From Micromonospora cremea (GTDB lineage Bacteria > Actinomycetota > Actinomycetes > Mycobacteriales > Micromonosporaceae), in the NCBI RefSeq assembly GCF_900143515.1, contig NZ_FSQT01000002.1, positions 2,729,501 to 2,793,500 of the forward strand: a stretch of 64,000 bases of DNA, written 5' to 3'. The notes beneath the pieces were generated by a model. That model made no database searches. It saw nothing but the letters and a program-made list of their open reading frames with translations, and was not told the DNA's origin. Numbering within the stretch: the stretch's first letter is position 1; the number at the start of each line of letters is the position of its first letter. Made by a program: the position numbers and the translations under genes. Shown here in pieces: positions 55,491 to 64,000 of this stretch.

Positions 55491-56450
55491 GTGCCCCCTT
55501 CCTCACACCGCCCGCCCCTGGATCCGCTGACCACCGGCGCGGTCGGCCTGGCCGTGGTCGCCGTGTCGTCGTCCGCGCCGTTGATCGCCTACGCCGCCGC
55601 TCCCGCGCTGGCCATCGCGTTCTGGCGCAACCTGCTCGCGGTGGCCGTGCTGAGCCCGTTCTCGCTGGCCCGGCGTCGCGCCGAGTTCCGTGCGCTGGCC
55701 GCACGGGCGGGCCGGCGGGAGGGGCTGTACTGCGTGCTCTCCGGGGTGGCGCTGGCCGCGCACTTCGCCACCTGGATGCCGAGCGCGCAGCTCACCTCGG
55801 TCGCCACGGCCACCGCCCTGGTCGCCACCCAGCCGGTCTGGCAGGGGCTGATCGCCCGCGCCCAGGGCCGCGGGCTGCCCCGGGTGGTCTGGATCGGCAT
55901 CGCGGTGGCGGTCGGCGGCGCGGTGATCGCCACCGGCGCCGACGTGGGCATCTCCGGGCGGGCTGTCCTCGGTGACCTGCTGGCGCTGGCCGGTGGCCTG
56001 TTCGCCGCCGTCTACACCGCCTTCGGTGAGCGGGCCCGGGCCAGCATCAGCACCACCACGTACACCACCATCTGCTACGGGATCTGCGCGCTGATCCTGC
56101 TGGTGGTCTGCCTGCTCGGTGGAGTCCGGATGACCGGCTTCGACGGGCGTACCTGGCTGGCCATCCTGGCCCTGGTGGCCGGGGCACAACTGCTGGGCCA
56201 TTCGATGTTCAACTACGCCCTGCACCGGATCCCGGCGACCACGGTCAGCGTGCTGATCCTGCTGGAGGTGCCCGGCGCGGCCCTGCTCGGTTGGGTCTGG
56301 CTGGGGCAGCTGCCCCGCCCGTACGCGCTGCTGGGAATGGCGCTGCTGCTGGTCGGGGTGGCGGTGGTGGTGATCGGCGGCACCCGGGCCGGCCGCCGTG
56401 CCACGCCGCCCACCCCGCTCCCCGCCGACGCCGCCCCGTTGAAAGACTGA
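55491..56450 (+). CDS. EamA/DMT superfamily transporter
   Basis: The GTG at 55491 (TTG 55482 possible) gives about 319 residues. Ten hydrophobic helices form two EamA repeats: VGLAVVAVSSSAPLIAYAAA then AIAFWRNLLAVAVLSPFSLA, and GDLLALAGGLFAAVYTAFGE then LAILALVAGAQLLGHSMFNY, ending LLGMALLLVGVAVVVIGGTR. EamA carriers export metabolites or amino acids. No neighbour indicates the substrate. Confidence 0.87.
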   Translation: MPPSSHRPPLDPLTTGAVGLAVVAVSSSAPLIAYAAAPALAIAFWRNLLAVAVLSPFSLARRRAEFRALAARAGRREGLYCVLSGVALAAHFATWMPSAQLTSVATATALVATQPVWQGLIARAQGRGLPRVVWIGIAVAVGGAVIATGADVGISGRAVLGDLLALAGGLFAAVYTAFGERARASISTTTYTTICYGICALILLVVCLLGGVRMTGFDGRTWLAILALVAGAQLLGHSMFNYALHRIPATTVSVLILLEVPGAALLGWVWLGQLPRPYALLGMALLLVGVAVVVIGGTRAGRRATPPTPLPADAAPLKD

Positions 56451-56554
56451 CCACGCCACGGCCGGCGAGCCCAGGACGAGCTGAGGAACGTGGGTGGCGG
56501 TTCCCTCCGGGGCGGGCCCGCCCGGCGTCTGCCCGGGTGAGGAGGGCGATCCGT

Positions 56555-57079
56555 TTGACGACTGAGGACCGCACCCGGGACAGCTTCGCCGATTTCGTAC
56601 GGGCCGAGACCGCCGGGCTGACCCGGTTCGCGTACCTGCTGACCGGCGACCGGCACCACGCCGAGGACCTGGTGCAGGTGGCGCTGGCCCGGGTCGCGGT
56701 GCGCTGGGAACGGCTCGATGATCCGGCCGCCTACCTGCGCCGGGTGCTGTACACACAGGCGGCGAGCTGGTGGCGGTGGCGCCGGGCCCGCCCGCCGGAG
56801 CGGCTGGGCGGAGCGCCGCCGGAGCGGGCCGGCCCCGGCGACGACACGGACCTGCGGCTGGTGCTCCGGGCGGCCCTGGCTCGGCTGACCGTGCGGCAAC
56901 GCGCGGTCCTGGTCCTGCGCTATTACGAGGACCGCACCGAGACCGAGACGGCCGCGTTGCTGGGCTGCCGGGTCGGCACCGTGAAGAGCCAGACCCGGCA
57001 CGCCCTCGGGCGGCTGCGCGTCCTCGCCCCCGAGCTGGCCGAGCTGGTTGGCCGTAGCCCTCAGGAGGTGGCCCGATGA
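56555..57079 (+). CDS. ECF sigma factor, SigE-family
   Basis: The TTG at 56555 follows GAGGAGG and gives 174 residues. Region 2 reads FADFVRAETAGLTRFAYLLT, GDRHHAEDLVQVALARVAVR; region 4 reads LARLTVRQRAVLVLRYYEDR, TETETAALLGCRVGTVKSQT. The ATG of the next gene overlaps its stop (ATGA). It is the second sigma factor in the window with the same 'sigma gene + membrane protein' arrangement. Confidence 0.87.
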   Translation: MTTEDRTRDSFADFVRAETAGLTRFAYLLTGDRHHAEDLVQVALARVAVRWERLDDPAAYLRRVLYTQAASWWRWRRARPPERLGGAPPERAGPGDDTDLRLVLRAALARLTVRQRAVLVLRYYEDRTETETAALLGCRVGTVKSQTRHALGRLRVLAPELAELVGRSPQEVAR

Positions 57080-58482
57080 GCGCCCGGCTCAGCGAGGCGC
57101 TGCGTCGCCTCGCCGACGACGTGCCGCCCGCGCGCGTACCGGACGGGCTCTTCGACGCGGCGCGGACCCGGCACCGGCGTCGCCGGGCCGCCGCGGCCGG
57201 CGCGCTGGCCGTCCTGGTGCTGTTCCTCGGCACCGGGTACGCGCTGCACCCGGTGGCCCTGCCGTCGCCCGCCGCCCCGCACGTCGATGCCCCGGGCCTG
57301 CCCACCCGACTCGTCGACCCGCCACTGCGCACCGCCTCGGTACGGGACTCGGCGCCCGGCGCGGCGGCGATGCTCTTCGGCGGCCCGGCCGTGCGCACCG
57401 ACTGGTTCGAGACCCGGATGGGCGTGCTGGCAGCCGAGGCCGACCGGTACCGGGTGCTGGACGCCGGGGCGTTCACTCCGGGCTTCGACGCGCTGCTCTC
57501 CCCGGACGGCCGGTACGCCTGGGTCGGCGCGTCCCTGCTCGACCTGACATCCGGGCGGTTCACCCCGGACCGGACGGACGGCTACCCGCTCGCGTTCGCC
57601 TCGGATGGTGAGCGACTCGTCTACGCCGACGACGATGCCGCCTTCACACCGCCGAACACTTACACCACCCCGTACGTCGGGGTCTACGACCGCGAGAGCG
57701 GGAAGGACGTCCTGCGGGTCCGGGTGGGCACCGCCTGGATTCCGCCGGGACGCACCGCGGCGCTCTCGCCGGACAGCGGCGAGTTGGCCCTCCAGGTCCG
57801 CGACGAAATCTGGCTCACCCGGGTCGCCGACGCCGGCGCCGACGGTGTCGCCGACCCGTACCGGAAGCTGCCGTTGCACGGCGGGCGGCTCGGCGGTCCC
57901 GGGTCCTGGCTGCCGGACGGGCGGGCGGTGGGGGTCCTGGACCGTTCCACCTGTGCCGACTGCCCGGTGCCGGCCTATCGGCGTACCTGGACGCTGTCCG
58001 TGCGGTCCACCGTCGACGCCGCACCGCGGGCCGGTGCGGCGTTCCCACCGCTGCGCTCCCGTACGTTCGTCCAGCTGCTCGGCTGGCGCTCGGCGGACGA
58101 GGCGGTCGCGCTGGTCGGTGTGCCCGGCCCGGACGCGGTGGACCGGCCGGAGGACCACGACATCGCCTGGAGTCCGTATCACGAGCCGGGCACGGATCGG
58201 GTGGAACTCGTGGTGCTGCGCCGGGGCGCACCGGCGCCGGAGGTCCTCTTCCGCACCCCGGAGGGCATCACCGACCTGACGGTCGCCGCCGACCTGGCGA
58301 TCGACGGCGCGGTACGCGAAAGTGGCCGACCCGACTACGGGCCGCTGCCGTTCTGGCTGCTCGCCGTGGGATTCGTCGTGGCGCTCGTGGTGGGCCTGCC
58401 CGTGCTGTCGCTGCTGCGGCGCTGGCACGGTCGACGGCTCCACCGGCGCGCCGCGCGCCGCCGGTCCGGTGAGTTGCCCTAA
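57076..58482 (+). CDS. Membrane protein with beta-propeller-like ectodomain, sigma-factor partner
   Basis: The 468-residue protein has a cytoplasmic N-terminus (MSARLSEALRRLADDVPPAR) and a first helix near 38-56 (AAAAGALAVLVLFLGTGYAL). A large domain with WD40/TolB-like strands (ALLSPDGRYAWVGASLLDLT, AFASDGERLVYADDDAAFTP, TAALSPDSGELALQVRDEIW) follows, then a second membrane helix near 432-454 and a basic tail. Overlapping the sigma gene, it may be its sensor/anti-sigma, although no zinc anti-sigma motif is present. It overlaps the convergent DUF1330 gene by 4 bp. Confidence 0.75.
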   Translation: MSARLSEALRRLADDVPPARVPDGLFDAARTRHRRRRAAAAGALAVLVLFLGTGYALHPVALPSPAAPHVDAPGLPTRLVDPPLRTASVRDSAPGAAAMLFGGPAVRTDWFETRMGVLAAEADRYRVLDAGAFTPGFDALLSPDGRYAWVGASLLDLTSGRFTPDRTDGYPLAFASDGERLVYADDDAAFTPPNTYTTPYVGVYDRESGKDVLRVRVGTAWIPPGRTAALSPDSGELALQVRDEIWLTRVADAGADGVADPYRKLPLHGGRLGGPGSWLPDGRAVGVLDRSTCADCPVPAYRRTWTLSVRSTVDAAPRAGAAFPPLRSRTFVQLLGWRSADEAVALVGVPGPDAVDRPEDHDIAWSPYHEPGTDRVELVVLRRGAPAPEVLFRTPEGITDLTVAADLAIDGAVRESGRPDYGPLPFWLLAVGFVVALVVGLPVLSLLRRWHGRRLHRRAARRRSGELP

Positions 58483-58754
58483 GCCTCGTACACCTCGATC
58501 ACGCGGGTGGTCGGCGCCGATTCGCCGAGTGCGGTGCGCAGCACGGAACGCTCCGGGTCGGCGAGGAACGCCTCGTACCCGGCCCGGTCGTCGAACCGGA
58601 TCACGTGCACCTCGGTCCGCTCGTCGATGCCGCGCAGCCGCCGTTCCAGTTGGCCGCCGTGCCGGCCGAGCAGAGCCAGCACGGTGTCCTCGTAGCGCTT
58701 CCCGGCGGCCTCGGCCCGGGCGGTGAACTCGACGAGCGCGACAAGCGTCAGCAC
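58479..58754 (-). CDS. DUF1330-like dimeric alpha-beta barrel protein
   Basis: The 91-residue frame starts with GTG at 58752-58754: MLTLVALVEFTARAEAAGKR, then YEDTVLALLGRHGGQLERRL, and RTEVHVIRFDDRAGYEAFLA then DPERSVLRTALG. This is the ferredoxin-like DUF1330/ABM pattern of small stress or monooxygenase-like proteins. It lies 10 bp downstream of the SDR gene on the same strand and is probably co-transcribed. Confidence 0.75.
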   Translation of the reverse strand: MLTLVALVEFTARAEAAGKRYEDTVLALLGRHGGQLERRLRGIDERTEVHVIRFDDRAGYEAFLADPERSVLRTALGESAPTTRVIEVYEA

Positions 58755-58764
58755 GGTGGCCACG

Positions 58765-59610
58765 CTAGTCCGCGATGCCGACGGCCTTGGCGCTCGCCGC
58801 CCAGAGCCGGGCCGCGAGCTGCGGATCGCTGGCCTTGCGCAACGGCCGACGCAGCCGCCGGTTGTGGTAGTAGCCACCGTCGACCAGCCGGGACCGGTCC
58901 TGGTTGGCCAGCCAGACCAGGGTCTCGGCACCCTTCTCCGGACTGCGGAACGGCAGGATCCGCATGCCGAGGGCGACCAGACGGCTGTCGTTGGCGAACC
59001 GGGTGCGCACCACCCCCGGGTGGAAGCTGTGTGCCGGGATGTCCGGCCAGCGCCGGGCCGCCTCGGCGGTGAACAGGATGTTCGCCTGCTTGCTGGTGCC
59101 GTACGCGACCATCGGCCGGTAGCGGCGCAGTGGCTTGTTGAGGTCGCTCGGGTCCAGCACGCCGCTCCGGTGCGCGCCGGAGGCGGTGACCACGATCCGG
59201 CCGACCCGGTCGGCGAGCAGATTGGTCAGCAGGAACGGGGCCAGGTGGTTGGCCTGGATCGACAGCTCGAAGCCGTCGACGGTGGTGAGCGGCTGGAGCG
59301 CGATGGCACCGGCGTTGTTGACCAGCACGTCGATCCGGTCGTACGCGTCGCGCAGCCGCTCGGCGAGCCGGCGCACGTCGTCGAGCACCGCGAAGTCGGC
59401 CCGGAACAGCTCCGGACGCTCGCCCGACGTCTCCCGTACCCGTTCCGCGGCGGCCTGCAACCGGGCCGGGTCCCGCCCGACCAGCACCACCTGGTCGCCA
59501 CGGCACGCCAGGTCCACGGCGGCGGCCAGCCCGATGCCGGAGCTGGCCCCGGTCACCACCACCAGTCGACGCCCAGTGAGATCTTCCACAGGTCCATTCA
59601 CCGCGGTCAT
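58765..59610 (-). CDS. SDR family oxidoreductase (retinol-dehydrogenase/WW-like group)
   Basis: The 281-residue protein has RRLVVVTGASSGIGLAAAVD near 12-31, NNAGA near 97, and catalytic VAYGTSKQANILF near 158, with SFHPGVVRTRF downstream. It has the longer C-terminal tail of the retinol-dehydrogenase-like SDR subgroup. The substrate is unknown. It heads a two-gene unit with the DUF1330-like gene. Confidence 0.87.
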   Translation of the reverse strand: MTAVNGPVEDLTGRRLVVVTGASSGIGLAAAVDLACRGDQVVLVGRDPARLQAAAERVRETSGERPELFRADFAVLDDVRRLAERLRDAYDRIDVLVNNAGAIALQPLTTVDGFELSIQANHLAPFLLTNLLADRVGRIVVTASGAHRSGVLDPSDLNKPLRRYRPMVAYGTSKQANILFTAEAARRWPDIPAHSFHPGVVRTRFANDSRLVALGMRILPFRSPEKGAETLVWLANQDRSRLVDGGYYHNRRLRRPLRKASDPQLAARLWAASAKAVGIAD

Positions 59611-59718
59611 GGCGCGAGGTTACCGTGACGTCACCACGCCCTTTGGGATCGTTAAGTTTCTCGGATCTGTCGTCAGGTGGCGTCGGCGTGCCCGCCGGAC
59701 GCTGGAAGGAGCGCATCC

Positions 59719-60675
59719 ATGGCCGCAGTCGGTCGTCCCCGCCGGTCCTGCCTCGCCGTACCGGGTTCCAGCGTCAAGATGCTCGCCAAGGCGCAGGGAC
59801 TCCCGGCCGACCAGGTCTTCCTCGACCTGGAGGACGCCGTGGCCCCGCTGGCCAAGCCGGATGCGCGGAAGAACATCGTGGCCGCGCTCAACGAGGGCGA
59901 CTGGGCCGGCAAGGCGCGCGTGGTGCGGGTCAACGACCTGACCACCCCGTGGACCTACCGGGACGTCATCGAGGTGGTCGAGGGCGCCGGCGCGAACCTG
60001 GACTGCATCATGCTGCCGAAGGTGCAGGACGCCGCCCAGGTGCAGTGGCTGGACCTGACGCTCACCCAGATCGAGAAGACGCTCGGCCTGGAGGTCGGCC
60101 GGATCGGCATCGAGGCGCAGATCGAGAACGCCGCCGGCCTGGTCAACGTGGACGCGATCGCCGCCGCCTCGCCCCGGGTGGAGACCATCATCTTCGGCCC
60201 GGCCGACTTCATGGCCTCGATCAACATGAAGTCGCTGGTGGTCGGCGCGCTGATCCCGGACTACCCGGGCGACCCGTACCACTACATCCTGATGCGGATC
60301 CTGATGGCCGCCCGGATGCACGACAAGCAGGCAATCGACGGCCCGTTCCTGCAGATCCGGGACGTGGACGCCTTCCGCGAGGTGGCCAAGCGTTCGGCGG
60401 CGCTGGGCTTCGACGGCAAGTGGGTGCTGCACCCGGGCCAGATCGACGCCGCCAACGAGGTCTACCAGCCGGCGCAGGCCGACTACGACCACGCCGAGTT
60501 GATCCTCGACGCGTACCAGCACTACACCTCGGAGGCCGGCGGCAGGCTCGGCGCCGTGATGCTCGGCGACGAGATGATCGACGAGGCGTCCCGCAAGATG
60601 GCGCTGGTGGTGGCCGCCAAGGGCCGGGCCGCCGGGATGAGCCGAACCTCGTCGTTCACCCCGCCTTCGGAGTGA
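59719..60675 (+). CDS. HpcH/HpaI-CitE family CoA ester lyase (Mcl-like)
   Basis: From the ATG at 59719 (GGAAGGAG upstream) there are 318 residues. CitE-fold signatures are RRSCLAVPGSSVKMLAKAQG, DQVFLDLEDAVAPLAKPDAR near 32, RVNDLTTPWTYRDV near 70, CIMLPKVQDAAQVQWL near 96, IEAQIENAAGLVNVDAIAAA near 133 (metal Glu), IIFGPADFMASINM near 157 and LGFDGKWVLHPGQIDAANEV near 232. The type matches L-malyl-/beta-methylmalyl-CoA lyases of actinobacterial ethylmalonyl-CoA loci. Its own terminator follows. Confidence 0.85.
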   Translation: MAAVGRPRRSCLAVPGSSVKMLAKAQGLPADQVFLDLEDAVAPLAKPDARKNIVAALNEGDWAGKARVVRVNDLTTPWTYRDVIEVVEGAGANLDCIMLPKVQDAAQVQWLDLTLTQIEKTLGLEVGRIGIEAQIENAAGLVNVDAIAAASPRVETIIFGPADFMASINMKSLVVGALIPDYPGDPYHYILMRILMAARMHDKQAIDGPFLQIRDVDAFREVAKRSAALGFDGKWVLHPGQIDAANEVYQPAQADYDHAELILDAYQHYTSEAGGRLGAVMLGDEMIDEASRKMALVVAAKGRAAGMSRTSSFTPPSE

Positions 60676-60681
60676 ACGTGC

Positions 60682-60713
60682 CGGGCCGGGACGACAGCCC
60701 TCGTCCCGGCCCG
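60682..60713 (+). terminator. Terminator of the CitE-like gene
   Basis: A perfect 12-bp stem CGGGCCGGGACG / CGTCCCGGCCCG with an 8-base loop, 6 bp after the stop. Confidence 0.85.
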
Positions 60714-60744
60714 ACAACCGGCGCTGTGCCGACCCGTTCGCCGA

Positions 60745-61251
60745 TCAGTAGCTGCTGGTGTTGTCGCCAGCACTCGTCGTGATGGCGAGGACGATCACGA
60801 CGACGTAGAAGGCGATCAGCAGCACCAGCAGCCCGGTGAGGATCCAGCCGACGATAATGGCGGCCTTCGCCATCCCCTCGCCGCCCTCGCCGCTGAGCCG
60901 GATCTGCTTCTGGGCCACGTGACCGAGGATCGCCCCGACCGGTGCGGTGATGCAGGACGTCAAGCCGAGCAGGGCCAGCACCAGCGCCGCGATCGCCATC
61001 CCGTTGGTCTTCTGCGGCACCGGATAGCCGTAGCCCGCGTACGGCGGCGGATAGGCGGGCGCGGCGTAGCCGGGCATGGGCTGGCCCGGGGGAAACTGCC
61101 CACCGGCGTACGGGTCGACCGGCGCGTACGGGTCCGCCGGGCCGTGCTGGGTGGGAACCGGCTGACCGGCCACAAGGGTCGGCTCCACCGGAGGGCTCGA
61201 CTGCTGGCCCGTGGGATCGGTCCAGCCGCCGGGCGGGTGGGGATAGGTCAT
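60745..61251 (-). CDS. DUF4190 membrane protein
   Basis: The 168-residue protein has a Pro/Gly/Tyr-rich N-terminal half (PPGQPMPGYAAPAYPPPYAG) followed by two membrane helices with the DUF4190 pattern (GMAIAALVLALLGLTSCITA, PVGAILGHVAQKQI, AAIIVGWILTGLLVLLIAFY) and the ending TTSAGDNTSSY. The GHVAxxQIR segment between helices is diagnostic. It is paralogous to the protein at 62308-62844. Role unknown. Confidence 0.85.
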   Translation of the reverse strand: MTYPHPPGGWTDPTGQQSSPPVEPTLVAGQPVPTQHGPADPYAPVDPYAGGQFPPGQPMPGYAAPAYPPPYAGYGYPVPQKTNGMAIAALVLALLGLTSCITAPVGAILGHVAQKQIRLSGEGGEGMAKAAIIVGWILTGLLVLLIAFYVVVIVLAITTSAGDNTSSY

Positions 61252-61515
61252 GCGATTCTCCGTCAGGTCGGGTGGCCGTCAGGGTAGCCAGCGGCGACCA
61301 AACCGGATGCCCCTGCTCCCGGGTGCCGCGTTGCTCGGGCCCGCCGGACCGGGCAGGATCCTGGCATGGCAATGGATGCGCGCGCCGCCGACCGTTCCGG
61401 CAGTCGACCGAGACGGGACGTCAGCCGCCCGGGCACCGGCCGGCGCGGCCGTGCGGCCACACCGGCCGGTGCCTCCGGCGCGGACGAGCCGGTCGCGCTC
61501 GCCGACCCGGTGACC

Positions 61516-62271
61516 ATGCGGCTCGACGGACGGGTCGCCCTGGTGACCGGTGCGGGCAGCCCGGACGGCATCGGGTACGCCACCGCCCGCCGGCTCACCG
61601 ACCTGGGCGCCCGGGTGGCCATCGTCTCCACCACCCGGCGCATCCACGAGCGGGCAGGCGAGCTGGGAGTGACCGGTTTCGTGGCGGACCTGACCGACGA
61701 GTCCGAGGTCGGCGCGCTGGCCGACGCGGTCGCCGAGCAGTTGGGCGACGTCGAGGTGCTCGTCAACAACGCCGGCCTGGCCAGCCGGGCAAGCCCGGAG
61801 GTGCTGCGACCGGTCGCGCAGCTGACCTACGACGAGTGGCGCGCCGAGATCGACCGCAACCTGACCACCGCGTTCCTGTGCAGCCGGGCGTTCATCAGCG
61901 GAATGGCCGAACGGGGCTGGGGGCGGATCGTCAACCTCGCGGCCACCGCCGGCCCGGTCAACGCGCTGCCCACCGAGGCCGCGTACGCCGCTGCGAAGGC
62001 CGGGGTGGTGGGGCTGACCCGTGCGCTGGCCATGGAGATGATCGCCGACGGGGTGACCGTGAACGCGGTGGCCCCCGGCACCATCTACACCGCGGCGTCC
62101 ACGATGGCGGAGATCAAGCAGGGGCTGGGCACTCCGGTCGGTCGACCGGGCACTCCGGACGAGGTCGCCGCCGCGATCAGCTTCCTCTGCTCGCCGGCTG
62201 CCTCGTACATCACCGGTCAGATGCTGGTGGTGGACGGCGGCAACAGCGTCCGCGAGGCCCGCTTCCGCTGA
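61516..62271 (+). CDS. SDR family oxidoreductase (FabG-like)
   Basis: The 251-residue protein starts at ATG 61516 (GTG 61510 is equivalent): [25 protein letters not shown] near 90, catalytic YAAAKAG near 160 and a C-terminal [11 protein letters not shown]. The open frame extends 50 codons upstream with only low-complexity Arg/Pro/Ala sequence, so the internal start is preferred. FabG-type reductases act on 3-oxoacyl or similar groups. It lies alone between two inverted DUF4190 genes. Confidence 0.85.
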   Translation: MRLDGRVALVTGAGSPDGIGYATARRLTDLGARVAIVSTTRRIHERAGELGVTGFVADLTDESEVGALADAVAEQLGDVEVLVNNAGLASRASPEVLRPVAQLTYDEWRAEIDRNLTTAFLCSRAFISGMAERGWGRIVNLAATAGPVNALPTEAAYAAAKAGVVGLTRALAMEMIADGVTVNAVAPGTIYTAASTMAEIKQGLGTPVGRPGTPDEVAAAISFLCSPAASYITGQMLVVDGGNSVREARFR

Positions 62272-62307
62272 CGGGTACGTCCTCACCGGACGTTTCCTGG
62301 TCGCCGA

Positions 62308-62844
62308 TCAGTAGCCGCCGCTGTCGCCGGTGTTGCCGATGAGGACCAGGGCCAGCCAACCACAGCAGCCCAGCAGGGTGAGCCCGGTGAAGACGTAGCC
62401 GAGGATCAACCCCCACGTGGCGAGCTGGTCGCCCTCCTCGCGGCTGGTGCGGATCTGCCGCTTGGCCACGTGGCCGAGGACCACGCCGGCCGGGGGGAAC
62501 ACGAAGGCGAAAACCAGCGACAGGATCGCCAGCACGTTGGTGCCCCGACCCGGTCCGGACGACGGTGGGCCGTACTGCCCGTAGGGGCCCTGCGGGGGGT
62601 ACGGCGGCTGCTGCCCCCAGTGCGCCGGCTGGTGCGGCCCCTGCTGCTCGTACGGCGACGGGTCGTCCGCCGGCGGCCCGTACGGCGAGCGCTCCGGCGG
62701 CCCGAAGGCCGACTGGTCCGGCGGCGGCCCGTACGGCGACTGGCCCGCCGGTGGCGGCGCGTAGGGCGACTGGTCCCGGGGTGGCTCGTAGGGTGACGGC
62801 GGCTGCTCGTCCCCGGGCGGTCCCGACGGCGGCGGGTAGCTCAC
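62308..62844 (-). CDS. DUF4190 membrane protein with Pro-Tyr-Gly-Pro repeats
   Basis: The 178-residue protein has an N-terminal half made of imperfect SPYxPPxxQ repeats (DQSPYAPPPAGQSPYGPPPD, ERSPYGPPADDPSPYEQQ), then DUF4190 helices (NVLAILSLVFAFVFPPAGVV, LGHVAKRQIRTSREEGDQLA, LILGYVFTGLTLLGCCGWLA) and the ending IGNTGDSGGY. It shares layout and the tail type with the paralogue 1 kb away. Repeat-rich heads of this kind are cytoplasmic and disordered. Confidence 0.85.
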   Translation of the reverse strand: MSYPPPSGPPGDEQPPSPYEPPRDQSPYAPPPAGQSPYGPPPDQSAFGPPERSPYGPPADDPSPYEQQGPHQPAHWGQQPPYPPQGPYGQYGPPSSGPGRGTNVLAILSLVFAFVFPPAGVVLGHVAKRQIRTSREEGDQLATWGLILGYVFTGLTLLGCCGWLALVLIGNTGDSGGY

Positions 62845-63021
62845 GGCTGTCCTCCTCCTGCCGGTGCCGGAAAAGTCCCTCTTGCCGGACGCTACCCGCA
62901 GCGGTGAACCTTTTCACAGCGGTTGTGTGGACTGGTCACCTTGGCCTCGCCGGCCCCGGAGACCGATACTGACCCAGCGTTCAGTTACCCACGAGTAGTG
63001 CGCTGATCCCCGGAGGCTGAG

Positions 63022-64000
63022 ATGGCTCGACTCGCCCAGACGCCCGGCCTGACCGATGTGCAGCGGTCGATCCTGGAGACCGTCCGGGAGTTCGCCGACA
63101 AGGAGATCATCCCGCACGCTCAGCGGCTGGAGCACGCCGACGAATACCCCACCGACATCCTCGACGGGATGCGCGAGATGGGACTGTTCGGCCTCACCAT
63201 CGACGAGGAGTACGGCGGCCTCGGCGAGTCGCTGCTCACCTACGCGCTCGTGGTGGAGCAGCTGTCCCGCGGCTGGATGTCGATCTCCGGCATCGTCAAC
63301 ACCCACTTCATCGTGGCGTACCTGATCTCCCAGCACGGCTCGGCCGAGCAGAAGACCCGGCTGCTGCCGAAGATGGCCACCGGTGAGGTGCGCGGCGCCT
63401 TCTCCATGTCCGAGCCGGAGACCGGCTCCGACGTCTCGGCCATCAAGTCCCGGGCCGTCCGCGACGGCGACCGCTACGTGCTCAACGGGCAGAAGATGTG
63501 GCTGACCAACGGGGCGTACTCCTCGGTGGTGGCCACCCTGGTCAAGACCGACACCGGCGCCGAGTCGGTGTACGGCAACATGAGCACCTTCCTGCTGGAG
63601 AAGGAGCCGGGCTTCGGGGAGACGGCACCCGGGCTGACCATACCCGGCAAGATCGAAAAGATGGGCTACAAGGGCGTCGAGACCACCGAGATGGTGCTCG
63701 ACGGGGTGACCGTGCCCGACTCGGCGATCCTCGGCGGCGCCGACAAGGTGGGCCGGGGCTTCTACCAGATGATGGACGGCATCGAGGTGGGCCGGGTCAA
63801 CGTGGCCGCCCGCGCCTGCGGCATCTCCATCCGGGCCTTCGAGCTGGCGGTCAGCTACGCCCAGCAGCGCAGGACCTTCGGTCAGCCGCTCGCCAAGCAC
63901 CAGGCCATCGCCTTCAAGCTCGCCGAGATGGGCACGAAGATCGAGGCCGCGCACGCCCTCATGGTCAACGCCGCCCGGCTCAAGGACTCCGGCCAGCGCA
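63022..64000 (+). CDS. Acyl-CoA dehydrogenase (methylsuccinyl-CoA dehydrogenase-like), runs off window
   Basis: The ATG at 63022 (GGAGGCTGAG upstream) opens 326 residues to the window edge. FAD/acyl-CoA motifs are MGLFGLTIDEEYGGLGESLL near 59, GAFSMSEPETGSDVSAIKSR near 130, MWLTNGAYSSVVATLVKTD near 162 and DGIEVGRVNVAARACGISIR near 252. QQRRTFGQPLAKHQAIAFKL lies near 284. The GIVNTHFIVAYLISQHG segment and nearness to a CitE-like lyase fit the Mcd-type enzyme of the ethylmalonyl-CoA pathway, but a general short-chain ACAD cannot be excluded. Confidence 0.82.
   Translation, partial: MARLAQTPGLTDVQRSILETVREFADKEIIPHAQRLEHADEYPTDILDGMREMGLFGLTIDEEYGGLGESLLTYALVVEQLSRGWMSISGIVNTHFIVAYLISQHGSAEQKTRLLPKMATGEVRGAFSMSEPETGSDVSAIKSRAVRDGDRYVLNGQKMWLTNGAYSSVVATLVKTDTGAESVYGNMSTFLLEKEPGFGETAPGLTIPGKIEKMGYKGVETTEMVLDGVTVPDSAILGGADKVGRGFYQMMDGIEVGRVNVAARACGISIRAFELAVSYAQQRRTFGQPLAKHQAIAFKLAEMGTKIEAAHALMVNAARLKDSGQR

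Overview
The window is about 72% G+C by eye. It has strong third-position G/C bias, many GTG starts, GTGA/ATGA-coupled operons and a typical actinobacterial gene stock: IdeR-type iron box, PopR/ClpP, KorAB, FolP2-DivIVA-Tag-DUF3117, HtrA-TatB-Mrp, PaaX and SigE-type ECF sigma factors. It looks like chromosomal DNA of a filamentous actinomycete, most likely Micromonosporaceae (Micromonospora-like). The genus is an inference.

Region by region. (1) 1-3.3 kb: the end of a DUF2855 protein, an SDR oxidoreductase and a small MerR-like regulator behind a strong hairpin. (2) 3.3-9.1 kb: an iron-regulated NRPS-independent siderophore operon (ATP-grasp ligase, two IucA/IucC synthetases, PLP decarboxylase). 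All four genes overlap by 4 bp and sit behind an IdeR/DmdR-like iron box. The enzyme set and order match the vibrioferrin genes pvsA-B-D-E. A broken siderophore acetyltransferase lies on the other side of the box. (3) 10.0-21.1 kb: a decayed genomic island at tRNA-Arg(CCT), bounded by 44-bp perfect direct repeats of the tRNA 3' half. It holds a truncated integrase next to attL, a second dead integrase with a tRNA-Val(CAC) 3' remnant from another element, small orphan genes, two large secreted hydrolases (M36 metallopeptidase and a CocE/NonD hydrolase), and a run of broken or orphan immunity-type genes (SUKH, barstar).

(4) 21.3-30.9 kb: a lipoprotein, a stand-alone ClpP with a PopR-like regulator and PopR-type operators between them, an ECF sigma factor with a membrane partner, a TrkA-type K+ channel, a MarR/azoreductase divergon, and a secreted trypsin fused to a C-terminal repeat domain. 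(5) 30.9-39 kb: 2-oxoacid:ferredoxin oxidoreductase korAB preceded by an unannotated 25-codon coupled leader ORF, a Pro-rich cell-surface protein, an orphan NuoA, and a folP2-DivIVA-SRPBCC-tag block. (6) 39-45.2 kb: a TnpB-only IS200/IS605-type element, a hypothetical gene, a DUF1501/DUF1800 pair, and enoyl-CoA hydratase with PaaX. (7) 45.4-53.2 kb: DUF3117, leucyl aminopeptidase, then a conserved O-methyltransferase / HtrA-TatB / Mrp-DUF1003-MgtE_N-CBS block that lacks the sigE-rseA pair found at this position in mycobacteria. (8) 53.2-64 kb: PhzF, HAD, an EamA transporter, a second ECF sigma/membrane-partner pair, two SDRs, a CitE-like lyase, two DUF4190 paralogues, and the start of an acyl-CoA dehydrogenase. 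The lyase and dehydrogenase may belong to the ethylmalonyl-CoA pathway.

The most unusual parts are the actinobacterial vibrioferrin-like operon, the mosaic tRNA-Arg island, the PopR/ClpP module with its operators, and the small coupled ORF in front of korA. No CRISPR array or complete known defence system was seen.
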